Shown here: in pieces, positions 15,380 to 23,283 of the stretch
Layout: every line of letters begins with the position of its first letter
How positions within the stretch are numbered: position 1 is the stretch's first letter
DNA from: Conyzicola nivalis_A
Lineage (GTDB): Bacteria > Actinomycetota > Actinomycetes > Actinomycetales > Microbacteriaceae
Length of the DNA stretch: 64,000 bases
NCBI RefSeq assembly: GCF_040548875.1
Contig: NZ_JBEPSJ010000001.1
Span: 1,302,001 to 1,366,000, forward strand
Reading direction: 5' to 3'
Notes under the pieces: generated by a model
The model's input: only the letters and a program-made list of their open reading frames with translations
What the model was told of the DNA's origin: nothing
The model's database searches: none
Made by a program: the position numbers and the translations under genes

Positions 15380-17266
15380 TTAGTCCTCGGCGAGCACGAT
15401 GATCTTGTCACCGGCCGCGAAACGGATCGCGTCGTGCTTTCTCGGGTTGATCGTGACGCCGTAGGCGTCGGCGGCGCTGCGCGACCGGGCAGCGCTGCGG
15501 TAGCCGATGGCCGTCTCCCCGCGCTGGCGGGCGGCCTCGAGCACGGTGTAGAAGTCGACCTCCGCACCCGCCACGATGTAGTTCTCGAAGGGACGCAGGT
15601 ACACCTCGCTGCCGGCGCTCGAGAACAGCGTCTCGAAGACCTCGGTGAGCTGCTTGTTCTCCGACACCTGCGAGAGCATGAGGCTGATCAGCTTGTCGCT
15701 GACGATGAAGTCGTCGGCCTTGGTGACCTCGGCGAGCTCGCGGTTGCGGTCGTCGAGCATCTCGCTGACGATGTTGAGGTCGATACCGGCCTTCTCCTCG
15801 ATGTCGCGCAGTTGCAGGAGGGTGATGAGCGTCTTCGCGTCGGCGCGCTGGGTGTCGAGCGTCTCCTTGTAGGCGAGCACGATGACGTGGTCGAAGCCGG
15901 CGACCTCGAGCGCATCGAGAACGGCACGGTTCGTGGCATCCGCTCTGGTGAATCGCACGGCCATGTTGCGGAACTGCTCGAACTCGGGAGTCTCGACGTC
16001 GGCGACCACGACCACTTCGGAGCCGAAGGCTACGTACTCGCTGAGCTCGCGCACCATGGCGTGGAGCCCGGCGTTGAATCCGAGCACGAGCGTGCGCTCC
16101 GGGGCGTGCGTGAGTGCGGTGAACGGTGCGATCGCCGCGATGTCGGCTGCCGCGGGCGCCGAGACGCGGATGGCGCTGTCATCCTCGGCGATGAGGATGA
16201 GCTCGTCGCCCGACTCGACGACGGTGTCGGCGTCGGGATTGATCATGACGGCGCCGCCCTTGACGAGGCCGATGACGGATGAATCGGAGAACGACAGCTG
16301 CGCGGCGAAGTAGCTCTTGCCGACGAGCTCGGGCTGGCGACTGAAGTAGATCTCGTCGCCGTCGAAGTCGAGCAGTTCGGTGTAGACGACGCTCAGGCCG
16401 CTCTGCCGGCAGCTCTGCACCGTGATGCGGCTGATGAGGTCGCTGGCGAGCACCCAGTGGGCCTCGTGGCGTCCGACGAGGCGGGCGGCCTCCATGCTCG
16501 CCGGCTCCTGCACCTCTCCGACGATGTGGTAGTCGCCGGCCTTGCGGTTGGGGTTGTTGGTGAGCGCGAGCGCGGTCTTGATGACGATGGCGTCGGGGTC
16601 GTCGCCCACCTCCTCGGCGAGGATGATGATGCTGCGTGCGGTGTGCGGGTTGCTGATCTCGAGGTCGCGCAGGTTCATCGGGTCGCCGCTGCGCACGATG
16701 ATGCGCGTCTTGCCCGTGGCGGGAAGCTGCGCGCGCAGCTCGTCCTCCATCTCGACCTTGTCGCGGTCGGCGAGGATCACCACGACGGGACGCTTGCGCG
16801 ACTCGTTGGCGACGACGAGCTCGGAGACGATCGGGAAGACTTTCGAGCTCCAGCCGAGGATGAGCGTGTGGTCGTTCTCGAGCACCTTCGAGCGGCCCTT
16901 GCGCAGGTCTTCGACCTTGGAGTCGAACGCGCCGGAGATGATACCGATGAGGCTCGCGACAACGACCACGCCGCCGATGGTGACGATGAGCATCAGCACG
17001 CGGTATCCGGTGCCGGCGTCGCCGCCCATGGTGCCGCTGTCGAGCGTGCGCATGAGGCTGCCCCACATCGCCTCGGAGAAGCTCATCTCGGGGTCGCCCT
17101 CTGGCCCGAGGCGGAAGATCGCGACGACCGCGGCGATGACGGCGATGAAAGCCACGGTGACGAGAGCCAGCAGGCCGATGATCGCGATCGTGCCCTTCGA
17201 CATCACGCCGTCGAACCAGTAGCGGAAACGCTCCCCAAAGCCGGTCTTGTTCATCGCTTCCCCCAT
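15380..17266 (-). CDS. CASTOR/POLLUX-related putative ion channel with RCK domains
   Basis: 628-aa membrane protein. Two N-terminal hydrophobic helices (about 23-52 and 86-112) flank a segment that would form the pore (EMSFSEAMWGSLMRTLD). Then comes KVLENDHTLILGWS, the start of an RCK/TrkA-N-like Rossmann domain, and a second similar cytoplasmic unit (ERTLVLGFNAG at about 395). The arrangement matches the plant CASTOR/POLLUX (DMI1) cation channels and their bacterial homologues, whose ion and ligand are not established. ATGs exist at 17266 and four codons later. Monocistronic, divergent from tRNA-Gly. Confidence 0.85.
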   Translation of the reverse strand: MGEAMNKTGFGERFRYWFDGVMSKGTIAIIGLLALVTVAFIAVIAAVVAIFRLGPEGDPEMSFSEAMWGSLMRTLDSGTMGGDAGTGYRVLMLIVTIGGVVVVASLIGIISGAFDSKVEDLRKGRSKVLENDHTLILGWSSKVFPIVSELVVANESRKRPVVVILADRDKVEMEDELRAQLPATGKTRIIVRSGDPMNLRDLEISNPHTARSIIILAEEVGDDPDAIVIKTALALTNNPNRKAGDYHIVGEVQEPASMEAARLVGRHEAHWVLASDLISRITVQSCRQSGLSVVYTELLDFDGDEIYFSRQPELVGKSYFAAQLSFSDSSVIGLVKGGAVMINPDADTVVESGDELILIAEDDSAIRVSAPAAADIAAIAPFTALTHAPERTLVLGFNAGLHAMVRELSEYVAFGSEVVVVADVETPEFEQFRNMAVRFTRADATNRAVLDALEVAGFDHVIVLAYKETLDTQRADAKTLITLLQLRDIEEKAGIDLNIVSEMLDDRNRELAEVTKADDFIVSDKLISLMLSQVSENKQLTEVFETLFSSAGSEVYLRPFENYIVAGAEVDFYTVLEAARQRGETAIGYRSAARSRSAADAYGVTINPRKHDAIRFAAGDKIIVLAED

Positions 17267-17418
17267 ACGCTCGAAACTGTCGCGTAAGCCTAGCGCTCGG
17301 GGTCGTCGAAAATTACGCCCCAGTTCGGGTACAGTGTTCTTCGGCGCTCGCGGAGGTTCTCCCCGCTGGGCGCGCAGACAACTGAATACTCGAATACCGG
17401 CGCAATTCCGCCGATTTC

Positions 17419-17492
17419 GGGGCTGTAGCTTAGTGGTAAAGCCTTAGTCTTCCAAACTAATGATGCGGGTTCGATTCCCGTCAGCCCCTCCA
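17419..17492 (+). tRNA. tRNA-Gly (anticodon TCC), CCA encoded
   Basis: Acceptor stem GGGGCTG/CAGCCCC, D-arm GTAGCTTAGTGGTAAAGC, anticodon stem TTAGT/ACTAA with loop CTTCCAA (TCC at 17451-17453), T-arm GGTTCGATTCC, discriminator T17489 and a genomic CCA at 17490-17492. Unlike the tRNA-Pro in this window, the CCA is encoded. Confidence 0.97.
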
Positions 17493-17505
17493 GATTCTCT
17501 CCCCG

Positions 17506-17919
17506 CTAGCCCTGCGGACTCAGTCGGATCCACACCGACCGGATGAGCCGTCCGGCGAAGTCCACCGTGACTGCCGCCGTGCGCTCGTCGTCGCGACTGA
17601 GCACCAGGCCCGCGTACCCGTTCACCGGGCGTTCGTCGACGACCTGACCCCGCTGCGCCGAGAGGCCGTGGACCAGCACCGGAACCGCGTCGTACGTGCC
17701 GCTCACCATCCGGATCAGAGGATTCTCTGCGTCGCCGGACTCGACCACCACCGCGACTGCGGGATCGAGGAGTTCGCCCAGCCGACCGGTGTCGCCGTGC
17801 TCGGCGGCGACCCGGAGGGCGTGCACCGCGCGGTGGCGCACCGGCCGCAGAACGCGCTCCCAGGTCATCGACGAACCGACGTGCGGCTGTCTCGGCTTCC
17901 CTCTGGCTGTCAGCGTCAT
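17506..17919 (-). CDS. NTF2/SnoaL-like domain protein, 137 aa
   Basis: Small cone-shaped alpha+beta protein of the NTF2-like type: an N-terminal helix (RVLRPVRHRAVHALRVAAEHGDTGRLGELL), then DPAVAVVVESGD and strands ending in IRSVWIRLSP. This resembles the C-terminal SnoaL-like domain of ECF41-type sigma factors, but no sigma domains are present. The frame is open upstream to 18147, but the ATG at 17919 has an AGGACGAGG-type site and the upstream residues look non-coding. Whether it is an enzyme or a binding protein is unknown. It ends close to the tRNA-Gly 3' end. Confidence 0.7.
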   Translation of the reverse strand: MTLTARGKPRQPHVGSSMTWERVLRPVRHRAVHALRVAAEHGDTGRLGELLDPAVAVVVESGDAENPLIRMVSGTYDAVPVLVHGLSAQRGQVVDERPVNGYAGLVLSRDDERTAAVTVDFAGRLIRSVWIRLSPQG

Positions 17920-18039
17920 GGCGCGCCTCGTCCTTTCGTGGTGACCGCGGCACCGACTGCCGTCGTCACTAGGTATGACCGGAGCCGGGCCGATTATGTG
18001 ACGTTCGACCCTTCGCGCATAAGTTGGCAGACTGGGCGC

Positions 18040-18939
18040 ATGCGCCATGGAATCGTGATCCTGCCCCAGTACGGCTGGCCGGAGGCCAGGAGGAAATGGA
18101 TGCTCGCCGAGCAACTCGGCTTCGATCACGCGTGGACGTACGACCATCTCTCCTGGCGATCGCTAGCGGGCGAGCCGTGGGGCGCGACGGTGCCGACGCT
18201 CACCGCGGCGGCCGCGGTGACCTCGCGCATCGGGCTCGGAACCTTCGTCGCATCCCCCAATTTCAGGCATCCCGTGCCCTTCGCCAAAGAGCTCGCCACC
18301 GTCGACGACATCGCCGGCGGCCGTCTCGTGCTGGGCGTGGGCTCGGGTGGCACCGGCTTCGACGCCTTCGTGCTCGGGCAGCCGGAGTACACGCCGCGGC
18401 AGCGGCACGACCGGTTCGCCGAGTTCGTCGAGCGTCTCGACACGCTGTTGCGATTCGAGGAAGACGACTCCGACGGCATCTCCTTCGGCGGCGAATGGTC
18501 CGACGCGGTGAACGCGCGGATGGTGGGAACGCCGGCCCAGTCGCCGAGGCTGCCCTTCGTGATCGCCGCGAACGGGCCGAAGGGGCTCGCTCTGGTGTCG
18601 CGATTCGGGCAGGGCTGGGTGACGACCGGACCGGAGGGCGTCACGGGCGACGACTGGTGGCGCGCGGTCACCGAGCTCACGAAGCGGCTCGACGACACGG
18701 CCGAGTCCGCAGGACGCGACCCGCGCTCGATCGACCGCTACCTCTCGCTCGACTCGGGCGGCACGTACTCGCTCTCGAGCGTCGCAGCGTTCGATGAGCT
18801 GACCGGTCGCGCGAGCGAGCTCGGCTTCACCGACGTGATCTCGCACTGGCCCCGCGCCGACGGCGTCTACGCCGGCTCGGAGGAGGTCCTGCTCGAGGTC
18901 GCGGCGCGCCTGCCCGAGGACGGTCGGTTCACGATCTGA
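18040..18939 (+). CDS. LLM-class F420/FMN-dependent oxidoreductase
   Basis: 299-aa luciferase-like TIM-barrel protein: MRHGIVILPQ start, GFDHAWTYDHLSW, IGLGTFV, then the conserved TVDDIAGGRLVLGVGSGGTGFD block (about 88-110) and PFVIAANGPKGLALVSRFGQGW. Such enzymes use FMN or deazaflavin F420; actinobacterial members are often F420-dependent, but this is not provable here. The open frame extends upstream, yet the ATG at 18040 begins the first beta strand and is the family start. Divergent from the NTF2-like gene. Confidence 0.88.
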   Translation: MRHGIVILPQYGWPEARRKWMLAEQLGFDHAWTYDHLSWRSLAGEPWGATVPTLTAAAAVTSRIGLGTFVASPNFRHPVPFAKELATVDDIAGGRLVLGVGSGGTGFDAFVLGQPEYTPRQRHDRFAEFVERLDTLLRFEEDDSDGISFGGEWSDAVNARMVGTPAQSPRLPFVIAANGPKGLALVSRFGQGWVTTGPEGVTGDDWWRAVTELTKRLDDTAESAGRDPRSIDRYLSLDSGGTYSLSSVAAFDELTGRASELGFTDVISHWPRADGVYAGSEEVLLEVAARLPEDGRFTI

Positions 18940-18957
18940 GCGCCGTAGCGAGAACGA

Positions 18958-19740
18958 TCACGACGGTCCGGACGCCCGCGCCTCACGCACGGCGGCCCGG
19001 ATGCCGAGCCTCCACGGCTGACCGTGCCCGGGAAGCACGATGCGTGCATCGGTGTCCTCGAGCGCTGCGAGCGACGAGAGTGCGGCGGTGCTGTCGGCGG
19101 TCGCGGCGCCGGAGACGATCTGGGGTCCCACCCGCCCGGTGTACGGGTCGAGGGTCACCAGCGCGTCTCCGGTGAGCAGTGCGTCGGACTCCGGCAGGTG
19201 CAGGGCGCAGTGCCCGAAGGTGTGACCCGGCGTGAAGACCACCCGCGGGCGCCCGGGCACGTCGAGCTCGTGACCCGGATCCATCCGCGCGAGATCGGTG
19301 ATCCCCCGCACGTTCAACGCGCCCTCCGCCGCCATGCGGCCGAGCACGGGTATAGACCCCGGGTGTCGCAGCGGATAGATCAGCCGCGAGCGTTCGTGCG
19401 CGTAGCGATAGGGATGCCGCGCTATGTACGTCTCGAGCGGATGCGCGAAGACCGGCACCGACCACTCCTTCTGCGCGCGGGCCGCGAACCCCAGATGGTC
19501 GAAATGTGCGTGGGTGAGCACCACGGCGGCCACGTCGGACGGCCCCCGCCCGATCGCCCTCAGGGCTCGGCGGATCAACGGCCACGTGTGCGGGAGGGCG
19601 GTGTCGACGACGGTCACGCCGCTCTCGTCTTCGAGCAGATAGCAGTTGACGTAGGCGTGCTGCAGCCGATGGATGCCGCGGCCGACGTTTCGGGTGAATC
19701 GGGTGCTGCCTTCCGTGGGCTCCGCGCTCGGGGTATTCAT
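18958..19740 (-). CDS. MBL-fold metallo-hydrolase
   Basis: 260-aa metallo-beta-lactamase-fold hydrolase. The dinuclear metal motif is LTHAHFDHLG (HxHxDH), followed by FTPGHTFGHCALHLP and LLTGDALVTLD (bridging Asp), and a late LPGHGQPW His. It is closest in layout to glyoxalase-II-like or general MBL hydrolases; the substrate is unknown. The ATG at 19740 was chosen because sequence upstream in the same frame is low-complexity and lies opposite the permease. It is divergent from the APC permease across 147 bp. Confidence 0.87.
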   Translation of the reverse strand: MNTPSAEPTEGSTRFTRNVGRGIHRLQHAYVNCYLLEDESGVTVVDTALPHTWPLIRRALRAIGRGPSDVAAVVLTHAHFDHLGFAARAQKEWSVPVFAHPLETYIARHPYRYAHERSRLIYPLRHPGSIPVLGRMAAEGALNVRGITDLARMDPGHELDVPGRPRVVFTPGHTFGHCALHLPESDALLTGDALVTLDPYTGRVGPQIVSGAATADSTAALSSLAALEDTDARIVLPGHGQPWRLGIRAAVREARASGPS

Positions 19741-19887
19741 CGTCGTCCTCTCACTGACTCGGGTTCCACAGGCTATCCGTGCGACGCGGAGCCGCATCCG
19801 AGGGTTGCGCCCCGGCCGACACACACCACAAACGGCGCCCGTTGGCAAGGCGAGGAATCGGAACGGGGTCCTCATTACGGTGAGGGG

Positions 19888-21288
19888 ATGACCAACCCGG
19901 CGACAAGCACCACCCCAGAGACCGTCACCCCCGAGCCATCCGCTCTCAAGCGCAATATCTCGGGGAAGATGCTCTACCTGTTCATCCTCGGCGACGTGCT
20001 CGGCGCGGGAATCTACGCCCTCGTCGGCCAGATCTCCGGGGAGGTGGGCGGAGTCACCTGGGTTCCCATGCTCGTGGCCCTCGCCCTCGCCCTGCTCACC
20101 GCCGCCTCGTATGCGGAGCTGGTGACGAAGTACCCGCGCGCCGGCGGTTCGGCGGTGTTCGCGGAACGCGCCTACGGCAAGCCGCTGATCTCGTTCCTCG
20201 TCGGGTTCTGCATGCTGGCCGCCGGTGTGGTCAGCGCGGCCGGCCTCGCGCTCGCCTTCGCGGGCGACTACCTCGCCACCTTCATCGACGTTCCGCCGGT
20301 GCTCGGCGCGGTCGTCTTCCTCGCCGCGATCGGCCTGCTGAACGCCCGCGGCATCAAGGAGTCGGTTCGGGCCAACCTGGTCATGACGGTGATCGAGACC
20401 ACGGGCCTCGTGCTCGTCGTCGTCGCCGTGGGCCTCATGCTGGGCGGCGGAGGCGGCGACGTCGGGCGCGCGGTGCGGTTCGAGGAGGGATCGCAGCCCG
20501 TGTTCGCGATCTTCGGAGCGGCCCTGCTCGCCTACTACTCGTTCGTCGGGTTCGAGACCAGCGCCAACGTCATCGAAGAGGTGCGCGACCCTTCCCGGGT
20601 GTACCCGAAGGCGCTCTTCGGTGCGCTCGCGACGGCGGGCGTGCTCTACGTGCTCGTCGGCACCGCCGCCTCGATCGCCGTGCCCTCGAGCGAGCTGGCC
20701 GAGTCGACCGGGCCGCTCCTCACCGTGATCACGGCGACCGGGGCGGGGATCCCCGCGTGGCTGTTCAGCGCCATCGCGCTCGTTGCCGTGGCGAACGGCG
20801 CCCTGCTGACGATGATCATGTCTAGCCGCCTCACCTACGGCATGAGCGCGCAGGGTCTCATCCCGCCCGTGTTCAGCAGGGTGCTGGCCAAGCGCGGAAC
20901 GCCGTGGGTGGCGATCGCGACCACGACCGTCGTGGCCATGCTGCTGACCGTCACGGGCAGCATCGCCACCCTCGCCGAGACGGTCGTACTGCTTCTGCTG
21001 CTGGTCTTCCTCTCCACCAACATCGCGGTGCTGGTGCTGCGCCGCGACCCTGTCGAGCACAAGCACTTCCGAGCGTGGAGCTTCCTCCCCGTGCTGGGCG
21101 CACTCTCGTGCGTCGTGCTGCTCACGCAGCAGAGCGGTGAGGTCTGGCTGCGCAGCGGCGTCATCGTCGCGGTCGGCTGCGTGCTCTACGTCGTGACCCG
21201 GCTCGCGCGACGCACGTCCGGCGCCGGCATCGCACCTTCGTCTCCGAACCAGAACGAAAACGCCGCACCAGAAGGAGAACGAGAATGA
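19888..21288 (+). CDS. APC-superfamily amino acid permease
   Basis: 466-aa permease with about 12 transmembrane helices. Family signs are GDVLGAGIYALVGQISGEVGG in helix 1, the TAASYAELVTKYPRAGGS segment after helix 2 and FVGFETSANVIEEVRDPSRVYPKA after helix 6. It should import an amino acid or amine by proton coupling. The ATG at 19888 follows a GAGGGG site. The stop codon overlaps the start of a 46-codon ORF (ATGA), suggesting coupled translation. Confidence 0.9.
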   Translation: MTNPATSTTPETVTPEPSALKRNISGKMLYLFILGDVLGAGIYALVGQISGEVGGVTWVPMLVALALALLTAASYAELVTKYPRAGGSAVFAERAYGKPLISFLVGFCMLAAGVVSAAGLALAFAGDYLATFIDVPPVLGAVVFLAAIGLLNARGIKESVRANLVMTVIETTGLVLVVVAVGLMLGGGGGDVGRAVRFEEGSQPVFAIFGAALLAYYSFVGFETSANVIEEVRDPSRVYPKALFGALATAGVLYVLVGTAASIAVPSSELAESTGPLLTVITATGAGIPAWLFSAIALVAVANGALLTMIMSSRLTYGMSAQGLIPPVFSRVLAKRGTPWVAIATTTVVAMLLTVTGSIATLAETVVLLLLLVFLSTNIAVLVLRRDPVEHKHFRAWSFLPVLGALSCVVLLTQQSGEVWLRSGVIVAVGCVLYVVTRLARRTSGAGIAPSSPNQNENAAPEGERE

Positions 21289-21425
21289 GCACGCCCGACG
21301 ACAAGACCCCCGCCGAGGCGGAACTCGACGACGCCCTCCGGTCGATCCGCGAGGTCGGAGAAGACGCGAGCGGGACCACCAAGACGGATCCGTCACCGGA
21401 GAAGGACGACCGGCCGGAGAAGTAG
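21285..21425 (+). CDS. Small acidic hypothetical protein (46 aa) coupled to APC permease
   Basis: ATG at 21285 overlaps the permease stop as ATGA, with GAAGGAG eight to twelve bases upstream. The product is short, highly charged and hydrophilic (MSTPDDKTPAEAELDDALRS start, DRPEK end), with no Cys or aromatic residues and probable disorder at the C-terminus. It may be a permease-associated regulatory peptide or simply a read-on ORF. The overlap and ribosome-binding site are the main support; homologues after orthologous permeases would decide. Confidence 0.5.
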   Translation: MSTPDDKTPAEAELDDALRSIREVGEDASGTTKTDPSPEKDDRPEK

Positions 21426-21426
21426 G

Positions 21427-21711
21427 TCAGAACCGCTCGGGCCCGACGACGAGCACGAACTCGGCCGCCGCCGCCTCCTCTGCGGTCTCTTCCGGCATAC
21501 CTCGCTCCCTCCGCAGAACGGCACGAGCCTCGGCCGCGGAGAGGTGGCCACGGGTCAGCGGGTAGAAGCAGCGCCATCCGTCGGCGTCCGCGTAGCTGAT
21601 CGAGCGCCTCTCGACGCCGGACATCGGCACAACGACGTGGGGACGCCTCTCCCCGCCTGCGCGCGCGCCGTGAGTCTCGTCTGACTGTTTGAATTCCTCG
21701 GCTTCGAGCAT
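21427..21711 (-). CDS. Hypothetical protein, 94 aa
   Basis: Small soluble protein with no family I recognise. It reads as a compact domain: PHVVVPMSGVERRSISYADADGWR, then a helical acidic stretch (AAEARAVLRRERGMPEETAEEAAAAEF) and the hydrophobic end VLVVGPERF. It follows the 50-aa ORF at 21718-21870 after six bases on the same strand, so the two are probably cotranscribed, and it is convergent with the permease-linked small ORF. Confidence 0.5.
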   Translation of the reverse strand: MLEAEEFKQSDETHGARAGGERRPHVVVPMSGVERRSISYADADGWRCFYPLTRGHLSAAEARAVLRRERGMPEETAEEAAAAEFVLVVGPERF

Positions 21712-21717
21712 CGCCGT

Positions 21718-21870
21718 CTACGCGGCCACGTCGATGACGGCGAGGGAGTCGAGCACCTCGAGGCTGCTGGCTCGGGCGGACTCGGTATCGGGAACGAGAT
21801 CGGGCACCCAGCGGATGACAACGGCCATCCGAAACGACGTCTCGATCACCCGAATCTGTGAACGGTTCAT
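21718..21870 (-). CDS. Hypothetical protein, 50 aa
   Basis: The frame is open to 21921, but the ATG at 21870 has a GAGGAG seven bases upstream and gives MNRSQIRVIETSFRMAVVIR. The peptide looks like two beta strands and a helix. Unknown function; paired with the 94-aa ORF just downstream. Confidence 0.45.
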   Translation of the reverse strand: MNRSQIRVIETSFRMAVVIRWVPDLVPDTESARASSLEVLDSLAVIDVAA

Positions 21871-22020
21871 TGCCACTCCTCGACTTCGCCACTTCGCGAT
21901 AACGCCGACGACCGCCGGCAATCAGTACGTTTCCGGCCGAGCAGCGAACCTTACGCGATCGACGAAAACGGCGAGGATTCTTTCGCACTACGATCGTCAG
22001 GGGTTCTGAGCGGGGGCGAA

Positions 22021-23283
22021 ATGCGCAAGGTTGCGATTTTCGCGCTGATCAACCTCGTGGTCCTGGGATCGCTCACCGCCCCCGTTGTGACGGGTCTCCC
22101 CCTGGTCATCGCACGGCTGGTCTCCGAGCCGGAGCGCACGTCGGTGTTGGCGGCGGTGACGATCTGCGGCGCGGTGGCCTCGGTGCTCGCGAATCCGCTC
22201 TTCGGGTTCTTGTCAGACCGCACCCCCGGCCGTTTCGGTCGGCGGCGCCCCTGGCTGCTCGCCGGCGTGATCGTCGGGCTCGCCGCTACCGCCATCATCG
22301 CGGCGGCGGACTCGATCGCCGTGCTGACTCTGGGCTGGGTGCTCGCGCAGACGGCCTACAACGCATCGCTGGCAGCGGTGGCGGCCATGCTCGGCGACCA
22401 GGTGAGCGAGCGCCGACGAGCCTCCGCATCGGGGATCTTCGGGGCGGCCGCCTTCCTCGGCACCCTGCCGCCGCTGATACTCGCCGCCGCCGCTCCGACC
22501 CGCCTGCCCGTCGTGCTGCTCGCGATGCCGGTCGTGGCGGTGGTCGTCGTCGCGATCTGCTGCGCGGTGATCGTCGACCCGCCGCTGGAGGCGACGGTTG
22601 CGCGGGTGCGGCGACCGCTCGGGCGGCTCACCGTGCGTCTGCACGGGGCGTTCGCGTGGGTGTGGCTGCAGCGCTTCCTCATCCAGACCTCCTTCTCACT
22701 CGTCACGGTCTTCACCCTGTACTTCGTCGCAGCACGGTTGCGGATGGGAACAGAGGAGGCGTCGCCGGTCGTCGCCGTGACCACACTCGTCGGCGGAGCG
22801 GCCATCGTGATCACCGCCGTGGTCGCCGGTTTTCTCGCGGCCCGCCGCGGCAGGTACGGTCCGTACATCGTGGTGGCGGCGCTCGGTCTGGCCGCGGCCG
22901 GCATTCTGCGTGCCGGGGTGGGCGACAGTTCGCAGTTGTGGATCAGCGCCGCGCTCGGCGGCATGGCGCTCGGCATCTTCTACGCCGTCGACCTCGCCTT
23001 GGCCCTCCGCACTGTGCCGCCCGGCGAGTCGGGCACCTACCTCGGCGTGTTCAACATCGCCGAGACGCTGCCGCAGACCCTCGCACCGGCACTCGCCCTC
23101 GCCGTGCTCGCCGCGACGGGCTCCGACCCGCTGTCCGCGGCGACCGACAACTACGCGGCCCTGTACACGACGGCTGCAGGCTTCGCTCTCCTGGCCCTGG
23201 TTCCGCTGATCTTCCTGCGGCCGGTGCTCAGTCGGACGAGCGCGTATCTCCCCGACGCCGCGAGCCAGCGGGTTCCTCGCTGA
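22021..23283 (+). CDS. MFS transporter
   Basis: 420-aa twelve-helix major-facilitator permease. The loop between helices 2 and 3 has the sugar/GPH-like signature FLSDRTPGRFGRRRPW, seen in SLC45/GPH-type sugar and drug carriers. The substrate is unknown. The ATG at 22021 follows GGGGGCGAA. Its final 56 bases overlap the 3' end of the convergent LuxR/LAL gene, so the two terminate inside each other and share coding DNA. Confidence 0.85.
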   Translation: MRKVAIFALINLVVLGSLTAPVVTGLPLVIARLVSEPERTSVLAAVTICGAVASVLANPLFGFLSDRTPGRFGRRRPWLLAGVIVGLAATAIIAAADSIAVLTLGWVLAQTAYNASLAAVAAMLGDQVSERRRASASGIFGAAAFLGTLPPLILAAAAPTRLPVVLLAMPVVAVVVVAICCAVIVDPPLEATVARVRRPLGRLTVRLHGAFAWVWLQRFLIQTSFSLVTVFTLYFVAARLRMGTEEASPVVAVTTLVGGAAIVITAVVAGFLAARRGRYGPYIVVAALGLAAAGILRAGVGDSSQLWISAALGGMALGIFYAVDLALALRTVPPGESGTYLGVFNIAETLPQTLAPALALAVLAATGSDPLSAATDNYAALYTTAAGFALLALVPLIFLRPVLSRTSAYLPDAASQRVPR

